Counted from the stretch's first letter, positions 47,002 to 58,945 are shown. The stretch is DNA of 64,000 nt from Wyeomyia smithii (GCF_029784165.1 NC_073694.1:167986118-168050117); one strand, 5' to 3'. Made by a program: numbers and translations. Notes: a model not told the origin generated them from the sequence alone.

Positions 47002-48009
47002 ATGTGGAACTACACTTCCAGTACAATCAAACCTTATCATGCGTTCCGGAATGAGTTTGGAAAAGTTGTTGAGCTAGTGGTTCGAGGCTCTAGAATGGTT
47101 GTACCTTCATGTATGCGACAAAGATTGCTTCAACTGGCCCATGAGGGTCACCCAGGTCGAACCAAAATGCAACAACGGTTGCGACTTTCATATTGGAGGT
47201 CTCGAATGGATAAAGACATTGCTCATGAAGTAGATGGTTGCGAAGGTTGTCGACTATTCAGTCATCCGGATAGACCTGAACCAATGGAAAGACGGAGAAT
47301 GCCGGAAGCTCTATGGATCGATCTTGCCATAGACTTCCTGGGTCAATTACCTTCAAAAGATTATTTGCTGGTAATCATCGATTACTACAGCCGATATAAA
47401 GAAGTAGGAATACTTCAGAAAATCACTGCTAAAGTGACGGTGGATAGACTTGAGAAGATATTTATCAGGCTGGGTTTTTCTACAACCATAACATTCGATA
47501 ACGGTCGACAATTCGATAGTTATTGCCGAAGTAGACGCATTTTTCTGAATAGAACAACGCCATATTGGCCTCAAGAAAACGGCCTTGTCGAATGGCAAAA
47601 ACGGTCCTTGAGGAAGCGTCTCAGAATCAGTCAAAGCCTTGACCGTGATTGGAAACATGACCTTCTCGTCTATCTGTCGATGTACTATTCGACTCCACAT
47701 AGCACCACTGGGAAAACCCCAGCCGAACTGCTGTTCGGAAGAAACTTGCGTACCAAATTGCCAACTTTGGTAGATTTGAGCACTGAAGCACCGCCGACTG
47801 AGCATGGAAATTGTGATCTGCGTGAAAAGGAGAGGGGTAAGGATGCAGAGAATCTTTGTCGTAGAGCAAAACCATCTAATCTCGGTGTTGGAGCTGAGGT
47901 TCACATGACGAACGTCCTTCTAGGAAATAAGCTTACGCCCACATCCAACCTATCGGTTATGACAGTTACTGCGTTCAGAATAACGAAACTGGAAAGTCAT
48001 ACGACATGA
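47002..48009 (+). pseudogene. gypsy integrase, intact frame but altered core
   Basis: 335 codons. An H-H/C-C zinc-binding region (LAHEGHPGRTKMQ, then CEGCRLF) precedes the catalytic core. Acidic residues: D in WIDLAIDFLG, D in TFDNGRQF, E in NGLVEWQ. The D-to-E spacing is 30 residues where 35 is usual, from a gap just after FDNGRQFDS. YYSTPHSTTGKTPAELLFGR and an SNLGVGAEV C-terminal block follow. Despite the open frame, the shortened D-D-E loop makes activity doubtful. Confidence 0.87.
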
Positions 48010-48347
48010 ATTCCAGTCATCTAAAACGAGTAGCTATTAAGAATGGTGGTATAATGATTGTAGCAGAATTAAATATTTATTTTAATTCTCTAACAATATT
48101 GTTTGATTCACAGACCAGGGAGACGACACTCAAATGGAACCCTCAACGGTCTGACGAGCCGAACTCAGCGAGTAATCCTAACCTCGTCCCCGGCCTCGGT
48201 GCTGACATGGATGATTCAAGTTTAAAGATTGTGGATCAGCCATCCGATGTAGCCGTAACCAATAAGGGTGACCAGCCGGATCGAGCCAGATCACGACGTG
48301 AGATTGGTAAGCTCATGCGGTTTGAAGATTGCATTTTTGATTATTGA
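48006..48347 (+). pseudogene. 3'-terminal gypsy ORF segment
   Basis: 113 codons overlapping the integrase stop and running towards the 3' LTR. It has hydrophilic Ser/Asp/Pro-rich composition (RQTRE and SDEPN stretches). Probably the former C-terminal tail of pol shifted out of frame. Confidence 0.5.
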
Positions 48348-48377
48348 TTCATTTGTCTACATTTAATTAAGAGGAGA

Positions 48378-48499
48378 TGTGGCGATGTTATCCATGGTCT
48401 GAGAGTGATATATCTATGTAAGATCTATGGTAAGAGAATATATAGAAGATGGCTAATGACACGGATGTGTTTGTTCATTTTGTATTTTGGAATACGACA
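48378..48499 (+). repeat. 3' LTR of the gypsy element
   Basis: tgtggcgatgtt to atacgaca, followed by the CGATC duplication. It contains aatatatagaag, a possible TATA region. Confidence 0.87.
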
Positions 48500-48504
48500 C
48501 GATC

Positions 48505-50519
48505 TATTGACCGATTTGCGTTATAAAACACTCATAAACTAAATCAAATGCTTGAAATATTATGATGAGTTTATCGGAAAGGATAATCAATTTCATTTAT
48601 GCAAAAAAAAAGTTCAGATAACATCGTATCCCTTGTTGTGTTTTATGACTGCATGCTAAATGTCGATGACATTCAAATCGCTCATTATCCTTCGCGGTAC
48701 CTATTCAGAAGGCACGCCTAAATGCTGTAACTATACGCATTGAAGATCCTATGCGCCACCGACAAAGGAAACTTAACAACATAAAAAATTCAACATAAAA
48801 AAGACCAATCCGTGGGAAAACCCGAATCGTTATTTATGTATGATATAATGTTGACTGTATCTATCTTACAATATACATAGAAGAAAAAACGTATCTTAAA
48901 TTCTTCGAAGTAAGTTTGAAAAGTTAAGAATTCAGGAACCCAGCCGCGGGAATTGAAGTCAGGATCAACCTACACCAATAAAACACAGCGAGGATGTTCG
49001 CTGCTCGTTCATCCCCATAACCCCGAGCAAGGATCGTTTCGTAAAAATTTCCCACCGACTGCTCGACACAGTAGAAGTGACTAATCATAAACACATTTCT
49101 TTCGAAAAAAAAACAGAACTCATCAAAGCCGTTTGGACGGATTTCAGCCATAAGTGCATATTAATTAGAAAATAAAATCGAACATTAAAACGCGCTTAAG
49201 TGTCATCCGACATAGGACAGTGTGTCATAAACTGAAGAGCCAGTGAAGCATTTCCTAACCTCATTTACCCCGTTTTTTTTCTCATCTGGCACCGATGTTG
49301 CACCCACACAGGAGTTCTGATCCTTCCTTCTACGGTGCGCGGCTCATCGAATAGATTCCAATCGTCAAACCGAACTGCGTGCACATAGCGTGACATACGC
49401 ATTCCGGCTGGAGGTTAAAAGTGTGGGAAAATCACCAACTTCCAGCACCGTTAGCTACCGTTATTTGACTGGATTGCGGCGTGCACAGATTTATGATGTG
49501 CTTCCAGTCCGGTACGCGTTCGAATTACTGCATAAAGCTAGTCGGTGGATTGAAAAAATATGTCGCATACGGCTGTTGGACTACTCTCCCCGTTAGCGTG
49601 TCGTCCTTTTAGTGTTGTCTTCTTGCGTGGCGCGGGATTTACGCCTATGTTTCATTGCTGAATGACTAATGTCCTTAGGAACCTATTTTGACAAAGTGCA
49701 TTGACTTCTGTGCGGGAGAAACGGAATCCAGCTGGAACGAGTAGCGCAGCAGGTTGATTTCCAGTTTTCTAACTCACGGCTGTCACACAGATCATTCTTG
49801 ATTTGAAATCGTTCTCTGCTACCTTGGTGCAATATGTCAACATATGCAAGTCAATTGATACTCTCGTTTTGATAAAAAAAAAGTCTACGCCATGTGTCGC
49901 ATATTGTTTTTTTTTTATGCAAACGTCACTAAACTCATAAAAACCCATTAAATCGTCGCATGCTATATCACCCATTTCATTATCATACATAGCGTTTTTT
50001 GGAGCATAACGTGCATTTGGCAGAGCAGAGTCTGCACGAGCATAAATACGCTCAACCGGCGATTAAGTTGGTGATAAATGAGCATGTTTAGAAAACGGCA
50101 GCGAAAAAAAAACTGTCCTTAGACACTAAATCATCCCAAATTATTCGACAAATTTTTCGCATTGAAGCATTTCTTTCGTCTTGTGTTGGATGTTGGATCA
50201 CGTCACAGCAGGCGACTGTTAGCCGAAAGGGTAACATTTGTTCGCTCGCAACACTGCTAGTAATAGCCGTAGGAAGGATTTTCGTTTGAGAGGGTTTTAA
50301 TAATAAAAAATAAGGTAACGGAAGAATTTTGGCACATCTGCAGTTTTGGCTTACCGAGGAGTATTTTACGACAGAAAACACATTGCACTATAGTTTTCGG
50401 CAAGATAGTGGCTCCAGCTAGCATTATTTTGAAAATAGCTCACACATATGTATTTGACTGCGGGACACAGTTATATGGGAAAAGGCGATAGTGTTATTTT
50501 TATGGGTCCTATAACAATT
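48505..50519. other. Intergenic, no gene seen
   Basis: Two kilobases with only short ORFs on both strands. The stretch 49250-49600 is less AT-rich but gives no recognisable product. No repeats of note. Confidence 0.5.
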
Positions 50520-50926
50520 GTGTAAATTTTCAGATCGATTGGTGGAACTATATTCTTTCGCCCGATCTTTAACGTTGCCATACAATTTTATATGGGAAAA
50601 CTTATTCTCCAGAGATGTCTAGTTGGCTCCTAAAAATTATCAATACATGATTTTTTATTAAATTTTCCTGGGAAAAACTCTTTTGAAGACCATAAGGCTC
50701 GACGATGTTTGTAGAAAAAGTTGTTCACCCCAAACTGATTAAATGTCTGACGAACGGCTCATCATTGAATTTTTCCAGCAATTCTGCTGCTGCATGCTTT
50801 TTTGGAGCCAACTAAACATCTCTGCAGATAAATTTTGAAGAAGAGGATTTTCCCATATAAAATCGTGTGCAAACTTTAAAAATCGGGCGCAAAAATATAG
50901 TTCCACCAATCGATCTGAAAATTTAC
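50520..50926. mobile_element. Fold-back element with about 115-bp inverted arms
   Basis: The left arm (50520-50632; cagatcgattggtggaacta, then tcttatatgggaaa-like, then agatgtctagttggctcc) is the imperfect reverse complement of the right arm (50804-50926; ggagccaactaaacatctct to tagttccaccaatcgatctg). The loop is about 170 bp. Non-coding; MITE or fold-back class. Confidence 0.78.
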
Positions 50927-50943
50927 AATAATTTCATTGATTT

Positions 50944-51261
50944 ATGAAATACCATGTGGCGTATGCACTGGTAAATCGTATATTGGACAGACCAGTCAAT
51001 TTAAAAAAAAGAAGATTAGACCAACACAAAAATGACATTAAATCCAAAAGAGTAGGGAACACAGGACTAGTACAACATACAATAAATGAGGGACATATTT
51101 TCGATTTTCAGGGTATAAGAATTTTAGACGAAATAAATTCGGAAACATTTCATATAAAAATTAAAGGTGAAGAAAATACCTTCAACCTACAACGTGACTC
51201 GATAAAATTCCGATCTGCTTACTTAGATCTGACAGCAATCGAAAGTAAAAACCTAAATTAA
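50944..51261 (+). pseudogene. Penelope-like element, 3' (GIY-YIG endonuclease) fragment
   Basis: The 105-codon frame carries RRLDQHKNDIKSKR, then GLVQHTINEGHIFDFQGIRI, then an ENTFNLQRDSIKFRSAYL-like end. This matches the second half of the GIY-YIG endonuclease of Penelope elements as I know them (LxQHKxDI, ALxxHxxxxGHxFDF, ENxxNxxxDxxxLSxxY). The GIY-YIG core itself and the whole RT are missing; the fragment starts right next to the fold-back element. Not functional. Confidence 0.75.
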
Positions 51262-51419
51262 TCCACCTAGCGGTCAGACCCAGCCTTTCTCATTTAAACT
51301 TATTATTTATAAAAATAGATTTACATGAACGCTGCAATCCAATAAAGGAATATTCACTCTTTGGGTACTGAAATATTGATGTTGTAACTGAAGTATAAAA
51401 TTTGAAATTTGAATTAATT

Positions 51420-54125
51420 TCAATCATCAGCAATATCAGAAACGTTTGAATTGAACGATAACATATTTAAATTATGTTGAGATCACATACATTGATCAAA
51501 GCAGGTATAGTTTTGAATAGTCTCTTAATTTCTTTACTTTTCATAACTTCTGAACCACATATCAAATTGTTATGAAGTTTATCGTTTGTAAGTTTGAGAG
51601 ATGACTCGTTCGTATGACACAAGTTATGTTCAAATAAGTCATGTAATCTTTGAGATAATAGACTTTCGTTGTTTTATTAACAATTTAATACATAACGGTT
51701 GCTTAAGTTCGATTATAATCAAATGAAAAGGGAACGTATAAAGCAGCCAAACTTTGAAACCACGTGTTCAATCATAATTCATCAGTTAACCCTTAACTAG
51801 CCCGTTCATCTGATATCAATATTGTTCAAATCGGTTGTGTAGTTTCTGAGATAATAAAGTTTCGTGATTTTCACATTTCGATACATTACAGACGAAGTTA
51901 CAGTCCGCTTACAGTAAAATTCAATAGGGTGTTATGAGGCAGCTATACATTTCATTTGACACTAATTTTGTGGAAATCGGGTCAGCCATCTTTGAGAAAA
52001 GTGAGTGAGTCCAAGTAGTCTTCGAAATATGTTCCTTTTCATAACCTGATTTCACATTTTTAAACATAACAGGCAAAGTAATAATCCGTTTGCAAAAAAA
52101 ATCATTAGGGGCTTATGGGGCAACAAGACCTTATGCAAATCTGTCCAGCCATCTCTGAGAAACATGAGTGAGATTAAATAGTATCCAGAACACGTTTCTT
52201 TCCATAACTTCTGAACCACAAAATTCAAAAGTTAAGGGTTTTTAGGTAGCCCGTTCATTTGAAACCAATTTTGTTCAAATCGGTTGTGCAGTTTCTGAGA
52301 TATTGATGTTTCGTGATTTTTACATTTTGATACATAACCTCTAAACTAGAAATCTAGTTACAATAAAATTCAATAGGATCTTATAGGGCAACTAGACCTT
52401 TCATTTGCAATTAATTTCATTGAAATCGGTTCAGCCATCGCTGAGAAAAGTGAGTGAGAAAAAAGTTTCCAGTGATCGTTAGGAGAAAGTCAATATGTTT
52501 ACTTTCATTATGTGATTTCACATTTTAAAGTAGAATACTTCTCTCAGGAAGTTCAGCTACATAGGGATGTGAAATGAAAATCTAAAACCGAAAAATGTGA
52601 AAAATATGTCCAATTTCTAATGCTAAAATATCGGTTAATATTCGATGGATTTCCTTCGTTCTTGCAGCAATAGATTGGAAAATCTTCTAAGATTCTTCCC
52701 AAAAGAAGATAATTGTAATTTTATTATCCACACTATTGTACTTTTGAAAATCGTCAAGCCTTGTCAAAACGAAAAATTCGACCTCTGACTGGTCGTTATA
52801 TGATTGCTTCCCAAGCACGGTCGACAAAATCGTATACCTTGCAATTGAAAACATGCTATTTGGCCTATATAAGAGCCTGTTTCAGCCGAAGCTGCTCATA
52901 ATAGTTCTAGACAGCGACAACAGCAGTCGTCCTCCCTTAGCAGAAGCACTAGCAGTGCAGTGGATACCAGCGATGGCGGAAAGCGGCCACAGCTGTGGCG
53001 TAGCAATGGATAGCCCACTAGTTGCAGCGGATTCCAGCAACGATAGCGGCTAATGCAGTGAGGCACTTTAATGAAATGCAGTCTCTGTGCGATAGTGGGC
53101 ACTAGTAAATGCATTCAATGAAAAGTTGACTTTTTTTAACAACACGTGAGCCGTCTAGTTTTGAGTGTTAAATCAGCTTTTCACTGTTTATTTTATCACA
53201 AGGAATACTTTGTTCGCACTGTCAGTGATAACGCAAAGATGTAATCGGCATCTTATCCGATACTAAATTGAACCACAAATTGTCCTTGTCAGGATGAAAT
53301 GAAAACCTGATGATTAAAGCGTTAATGTTTTCTCTTGAGTTTATTTACATTTTTAAATTTGTAAAAATTATAAATTTTACTTTATTTCCGTGTCTCAGAA
53401 CGCACTGAATTATCTTTTCCTTCAGTCATGAGCACGACATCCGAACAAATTTCATCTCAAAGTTTAAAAATTGTCAAGCCTCAACCATGACAAGCAACTT
53501 ACTATGTTATTGAAAATGGTCAATCCTTGTTGAAGCGTAAAATTCGATTGTTCTGATTAGTCAACGTTTATTTACTAGAAAGAAATGACTGACACGCAAG
53601 CAGCCGGGTTATCTTTCTTGTAAAAGTATTCTACTTCAATCTTGCGGTCGTGGCTTTGCACACAACCCTCCTGTTATTTTTATGCACAACGGACAAAGTT
53701 ACTATCCGATTGCAATAAAATTCAATAGCAACCTATGGGGCAACTAGACCTTTCATTTGACACTAATTTTGTGAAAATCGGTTCAACTATCTCTGAGACA
53801 AATGAGTGAGTTTAAACAACCTTAGGATAACTTTTCTTTACATAACTTTTGAACCATATGTTCAACCATAACGAAATTTGAAAGTTAAGGATTCTAGAGA
53901 CAGCCCGATCATTTGAAACCAGTTTCATTGAAATCGGTTGTGTGGTTTCTGAGATATTGATGTTTCGTGATTTTTACATTTTGATACATAACCTCTAAAC
54001 TAAAAATCCGATTACAATGAAATTCAATAGCAACCTATGGCGCAACTAGACATATCATTTGCAATTAATTTCATGAAAATCGGTCCAGCCATCTCTGAGA
54101 AAAAGGAGTGAGAAAAAAAAGTTGC

Positions 54126-54156
<31 letters not shown>

Positions 54157-54330
54157 CTCATACACACATACATACATACATACAGAAAATGCTCAGTTCG
54201 TCGAAAGGGGTCGAGTGGTATATGACATTCGGCCATTGGGACCACTTTTATACCTTTGGTTTTTCCAGTGATTGCTATACCTTTCTAGGAGAAAGGCAAA
54301 AACAGATAGATAGAAGTTGAAACTCCGGTA
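51420..54330 (+). repeat. Diverged tandem repeat region with CA tract and terminal motif
   Basis: Several degraded units of about 450-500 bp (phrases tttctgagatattgatgttt, ttttacattttgatacataa, aaattcaatagg recur at about 51832, 52282 and 53936), ending in a CA/CATA microsatellite (54122-54182) and tgctcagttcgtcgaaa with tataccttt (about 54188-54270). This ending also occurs at 39797 and 40141. The region is split by the second 1,153-bp repeat (52528-53680). No coding sequence. Confidence 0.75.
52528..53680. repeat. 1,153-bp interspersed repeat, copy 2
   Basis: Near-identical to 35532-36684. Its host units have an uninterrupted counterpart at about 52040-52090 (gatttcacatttttaaacat), which shows the insertion point: cattt to the left, attttatgc to the right. 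A possible target duplication is ATTTT. Confidence 0.9.
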
Positions 54331-55379
54331 TAACCTAGATTGTGTAGCAAGTAAGTGTTTTTCGTTAAATTTAAACCGAGAATTGTATTTAAATTTATTT
54401 TAGAATTCGCTGAGGATGACCGAAAAAATTGTAATAAAGTAGGTAGAAACGTTCGGAAATAATTGCTTTTTTAAGTCTACTTTTTACCGAAAACTGTCGA
54501 TTATCCAACATATATAAAATCAAGCGGTGATGATCTCAACGAAACAAAAAAAAATAACATTAATTTTTTTGTCCCACCCTAATATGTATGCTTTTGAAAC
54601 AACTCAATGTTGTAATAACATCAATAATAAATGACAGAAACGGTTCGTGTTCTTTCACAAGTGAACAAATTGTTATTTGTTATATACATCAGAAGAATTT
54701 CTTATTGAACGTCTTAGTAGTATGGAATGAGACATTGAGATTAGGCAATCACACCACTACAAAGTACACTAAGGTTGCTTTTTACGCGGATTTCGGTTTC
54801 CCTTTACTCGGAATGCAGAAATAACGCTGTTTTTTTACGCGGATTCCGGAATTTACGCGTTTTTTTTTATCCCCCGCGTAAAAAGCGACTTAAGTGTAGA
54901 ATTAAATGGAAACATTGTCCGTTCTCAATATCTAACTAGTTTTATCTTCAGCCAAAGCAACCATATTTTGGCCACGCATCCCAACCAAACTTCGCCATCT
55001 CTTTGTGTGCCAGTGGGAAAGATGAGCGTTGAAAAAATAGTACAGGGTGTTCAATAAGTTAGAATACACTTTAAAAATGTGTTGAAAAAACGATTTTCGA
55101 TTTTGAAAGAAAATCACAGTTACGTAACTGTTTCAACAACCCCTTCCCCCTTCCCCTTGTGTAACAACAATTAACGCAAACTCAATCTCCGTCATGCGTT
55201 ACGTAATTTGTGTACGACGCCTTTCCCAACAAACATTTCCGCCTGAACTTAAACTTAGCATAAGTTGTTACTCAACAACATTGTTTTTTGGGTATCTTAC
55301 CCCATCATTGTTTATAGTTACAAACCTCATGGACCAGAGTTGGACTGCAATAATGCACTTACTTACTTGCTTTACTTTA
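54331..55379. other. Intergenic, no gene seen
   Basis: Contains ttacgcggattccgg-type short repeats (54785-54870) and a cagggtgttcaataagtt segment (55044) that could be a mariner-type end. No partner end seen. Confidence 0.45.
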
Positions 55380-57046
55380 CTTTTATGGCGACAGGTCGTT
55401 GAGATTTTATGCTGATTCCAGAATACGCCTCCACAGAACTCGGTCTTGCGCTGCTCCTCTGCAGTTTTCTCTTACACTCGCTGCTCTGGCATTCTCGTCG
55501 ACAGGACTGCCCCGAAGTCGTCGATCTTTATCCGGTTTTCTGCTAAGTAATTATCGTTATCGGTTATCGTCGCCGGTCGCTCATCTGTAACCTGCCGTGT
55601 TTCGTCAGCTTGACATTATCAGCGTGTTTGTATACTTCGTACAGCTACACCCCATTTTCTAGTTTACCACCGAATAATGATCGCAGGATTCTACCGTCGA
55701 AACCCCAATCGCTCATCGATCGACCTCCTTCCGCGCCACCGAGAGGATCAGCCCTATTCGCTGCCGCAATCCGTCTTTTCAAGTGGCGACTCACCTCGTT
55801 GTCACATGTGACGAAAGTTCCAAGATGAACAACTTCGTCGACTACGTCGAAAGTATCTCCATCCGTCTCCGCCGCAGCACCAACACCCGCAGAACTACCA
55901 CGCTCATTGCCAGCAACCATGTACTTCGTTCTGGCAGTGTTTATGATGAGTCCAATTCTCGTAGCTTCTTTTTTGAGAGTCGTAAAAGTCTTCTCAAGTG
56001 CTCTACGACTGACACCAATTACACAATGTCGTTCGCGAAGGTTAGTAGCCTGTGGGACTTCGTGATGTCGGAGCCGCTCCTCTGCACATCTGCCCTTCGT
56101 ATTGCTAATTCAAAGCTATGTTGAACAGTCAGTTCGAGAGCCCGCCACCTTGCTTTAGACCATCTAGCGTCACAAAAGCGTCCGAAAGTTCGCTTGCTGT
56201 CCTGACGCTTGATGTGACACCTTTCAAGCGCCGCACGTAACAGTTTAATTACTTTTAGTTTGTCAAGCATAATTTGCCACAGCTCGTTTCGTTTCACTGT
56301 ATCGAATGCCGCCGTAAATTAAATAAACGGGGATGTGTCTGCAAGTTGTGTTCTCGAAACTTGTTCGTCTGGCCCGTTGTAGATTGTACCGCCCAAAAAA
56401 AAACGCATTTTTCATTCTCTAATATAGGCTTTCTGCAACGACCTCTGACGTTGAAACAGGATACGGGAGAGAATTTTATAAGCGGAATTGAGTAGAAGTT
56501 ATGCCTCGATAATTACTGCTGTCGAATCTATGTCCCTTCTTGTAGATAGGGCATATGAGTCCTTCCAACCTGTTTCGCTGTTTCGCTGACCGCATCATGG
56601 ATGTGCTTCCACTGTTCGTTCAGGTCCACTACAGCTGGTTCACCGATCCGTCTATCAACTTTCCGAGTATACTCTGGAGCAATTTCTTCCGCTGATAACC
56701 TCTGGATCTTAGGACGTATCTTTCTCGCCGATCTCAACTTAAATACGTTGGACAACCGGGCGCTAAACTTGCCCATTACGAGATAGCGATCCGAATCGAT
56801 GTTGGACCCTCGAAAGGACCGCACATCTCTAACGTTTGAAAAATGCCAGCCGTCGATCAGCATGTGATCGATCTGGGAGCAAGCCTTTCCATTGGGGTGT
56901 TTCCAGGTGTGCTTTCGAATGTTCAGACGGTTTATCGGATTTATCGTTTTTCGGCGCGTACACGTTGATAACGCTGTAATTGAAGAATCTGCCTTTGGTT
57001 CTCAATACGCATAGATGGTCAATAATAGGCCCGAGTAGCACGAAGC
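55380..57046 (-). pseudogene. RTE-like LINE, reverse transcriptase and C-terminal half of endonuclease
   Basis: Read on the minus strand from 57046: LLGPIIDHLCVLRTKGR, NYSVINVYAPKNDKSDK, then (56863-56528) HFSNVRDVRSFRG and NIDSDRYLVMGK, the end of the AP-endonuclease with its SDH-type (here SDR) motif. RT pieces follow: QCGF-type region near 56400; FDTVKRNELWQIML (about 56290); AIRRADVQRSGSDITKSHRLL; FANDIV with the F/YADD Asp pair changed to ND; and finally MVAGNERG, VVDEVVHLGTFVTCDNEVS (55645-55920). Multiple stops and an internal deletion. The N-terminal half of the endonuclease lies at 58560-58945, beyond an inserted element. Confidence 0.8.
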
Positions 57047-57051
57047 TGACG

Positions 57052-58559
57052 CACACTGGGGCAGCCCCATACAAAAGCTTGGACAAAACCTAAGTATTTT
57101 TTTCCGGAATTTGATTTGAAATCGATATTTTGCAGAAACTTGAATGCCAACAGACCAAGAATTAAGCATAGGTTGTAAAGAATTCGCATGTTTTAGTACA
57201 TCGTGAGGTAGGAGAAGCTGGGGTTTAAAATTTGATAAATTCAAAATACATATTTCGATCATGTTTACCCGCCTACAGATGCAGGTTCTTCTAAACAATA
57301 ATGATATTATGCATGAAATCTCTCAATATGAGTTATTATGAAGGAAAAAAATTTAGATAGATAAGTATATCTTACCATGCCACGATTGAGCACAACGTTT
57401 CACACAGATAAAAACCCAATTTTTCACTAATCTCAAACATTTGAAAAACTGATTTACCAGCGAGTACCATCTCTATAGTCTTCTTAAATTCATGATCCCT
57501 TTTTGTCCAGTTTAGGAACAAACTTTGATTCAACTGATACCCGCGAGACAAAAAAAGCCTGTCGCGAAACTCCTTTACGTTGAAAATGATTTGAAAGACG
57601 ATGAATAAACGTTTCTGCCATGTATTTAAATTTAATCATTTTTGTTATATATCATGAATCATGATTAATACGCTTAGAATGTGTATATGTGTGTGGATGC
57701 GTGCGAAAAAGAGTAACTTAAACCACTTTAACCATGACGATAAACAACGATCCAAACAATTAAATAATCCTAACAACTGATCTAGGGACACCAAATCGCT
57801 TAGACTTGAACTTGAGTAGCAAAAAGAATTTCACTTTCAAAATTGAGCGATCTAGATCGAATAGTAATCTGGAGCAATACATGTTGTACATGAATGCACA
57901 AGGAATACTGCCAAAAAAAATTCCTGAAAATGTCAAACCTCTTTGCTTTGAATTTAAGAAGATAGAAATAATATTTAAAATTCCATTTAAATAAAGATTT
58001 CTAGATAAAAAAAAAGTCTCTAGATCAAAACATGATGTGCAAAATTGTAAGTCGTATAGAGTTGATCAACTTCGCGTGACACTTGAGACCTCTATAACAT
58101 GAACTTAAAAATTTGTTGAGCTATTTTTAGAACAAAGTGATCTAGATGATGAAACTCATCTAGACCAAACATTAAAGATAGATCACAATGATTCGAACAA
58201 CTTTGCCGAAGACACCAATTTCCTATGACTTGAATTTGAGGAGTTATGGGGTTTTGTTATGAATAATGAAAATAGTTATATCTCGTTAACGGTCAATCCT
58301 ACAACTTTATTGTTTTCGACAACTTTATGTCAATTGATGATATGAACAAGTTTCCGATAAAACAAAATGGCTAGCACCATTTTTTCAGAAGATAGATGTC
58401 AGTGCCATCTGTATGAAGAAAATTAAAGCTACCTTAATACATATTTTATAAAGATATTTTTTTGTTGAACAACATTGTCATATACTTGAACACCGTAGAA
58501 ACAACCATAAAGGAGTTATGAGGTTTTGTCGCATCAACAGACCAATTTGCCCCACTGTG
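57052..58559. mobile_element. Transib-like non-autonomous element with RSS-like ends
   Basis: 1,508 bp, flanked by a 5-bp duplication TGACG (57047-57051, 58560-58564). Left end: heptamer CACACTG (57052-57058), 24-nt spacer, nonamer-like ACAAAACCT (57083-57091). Right end, inverted: heptamer CACAGTG, 23-nt spacer, ACAAAACCT (58521-58529 on the complement). After removal of the insert plus one TGACG, the LINE frame reads straight through (ERGVSFVLLGPII), which fixes the ends to the base. Inside there is no transposase, only AT-rich sequence with repeated phrases (acttgaattt-, agttatggggttttgt). Transib elements are known for 5-bp duplications and RSS-like termini; the class name is inference from these features. 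Confidence 0.8.
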
Positions 58560-58945
58560 TGACGCCCCTTTCCGCTTCATCGCCGCCTGATGTGGTACTT
58601 GAAGGAACTGCCCGCGGTCGGATCAACCACCCGAATTAACGATCTCCGGTTTTAAGCCAACGCAACTCTTGTATGGCTGTGCTGCTACCTACATTTTTGC
58701 CTTCCGTAGCTCTCTGGCCAAGACGTCCGTGCGTGCCGGTTCTGGCAGAGTCCTAACACTCCAAGTTCCCAGTTTCCAATCGTTGTCTTCTTTCGTTTGT
58801 CTTGGTCTATACCGATTGTTCCGAATTGTATCATTCTTTGGATTGTTCGTAGTATGTTTTTTTCAGCATGCTGCCTTACTAAGGCTCAGATGCCTAATCT
58901 CGCGACGGAGCTGCCGTCTTAGGTGTAGCTGGCGCTAGTTCACAC
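58560..58945 (-). pseudogene. RTE-like LINE, N-terminal endonuclease segment
   Basis: Minus-strand reading: a GTWNVRTL-like start (degraded, about 58790), then IQELRW-type (AIQELRWLKTGDR, about 58670), FGWLIRP and a GGDEAERGV end at the junction with the inserted element. This is the start of the AP-endonuclease domain and joins 57046 on the same strand. Decayed by frameshifts. Confidence 0.75.

Larger units (their letters stand above)
43534..48499 (+). mobile_element. Ty3/gypsy LTR retrotransposon, Mag-like, defective
   Basis: 5' LTR 43534 to about 43652, 3' LTR 48378-48499, beginning TGTG and ending CA, both only about 120 bp. Target duplication CGATC at 43529-43533 and 48500-48504. A purine tract aagaggaga directly precedes the 3' LTR. 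Order inside: gag, protease, RT, RNase H, integrase, as in Ty3/gypsy. The phrases RKGKSNIADPLSRL and the gag CxxC/CCHC pair resemble the Mag clade. The LTRs differ at several sites and one indel, and the genes carry stops and frameshifts, so it is an old, inactive copy. I see no clear primer-binding site. Confidence 0.92.

Noticed and set aside
47353..47904. 183-codon minus-strand ORF
   Set aside because: Antisense shadow of the gypsy integrase, which has clear D-D-E motifs on the plus strand.
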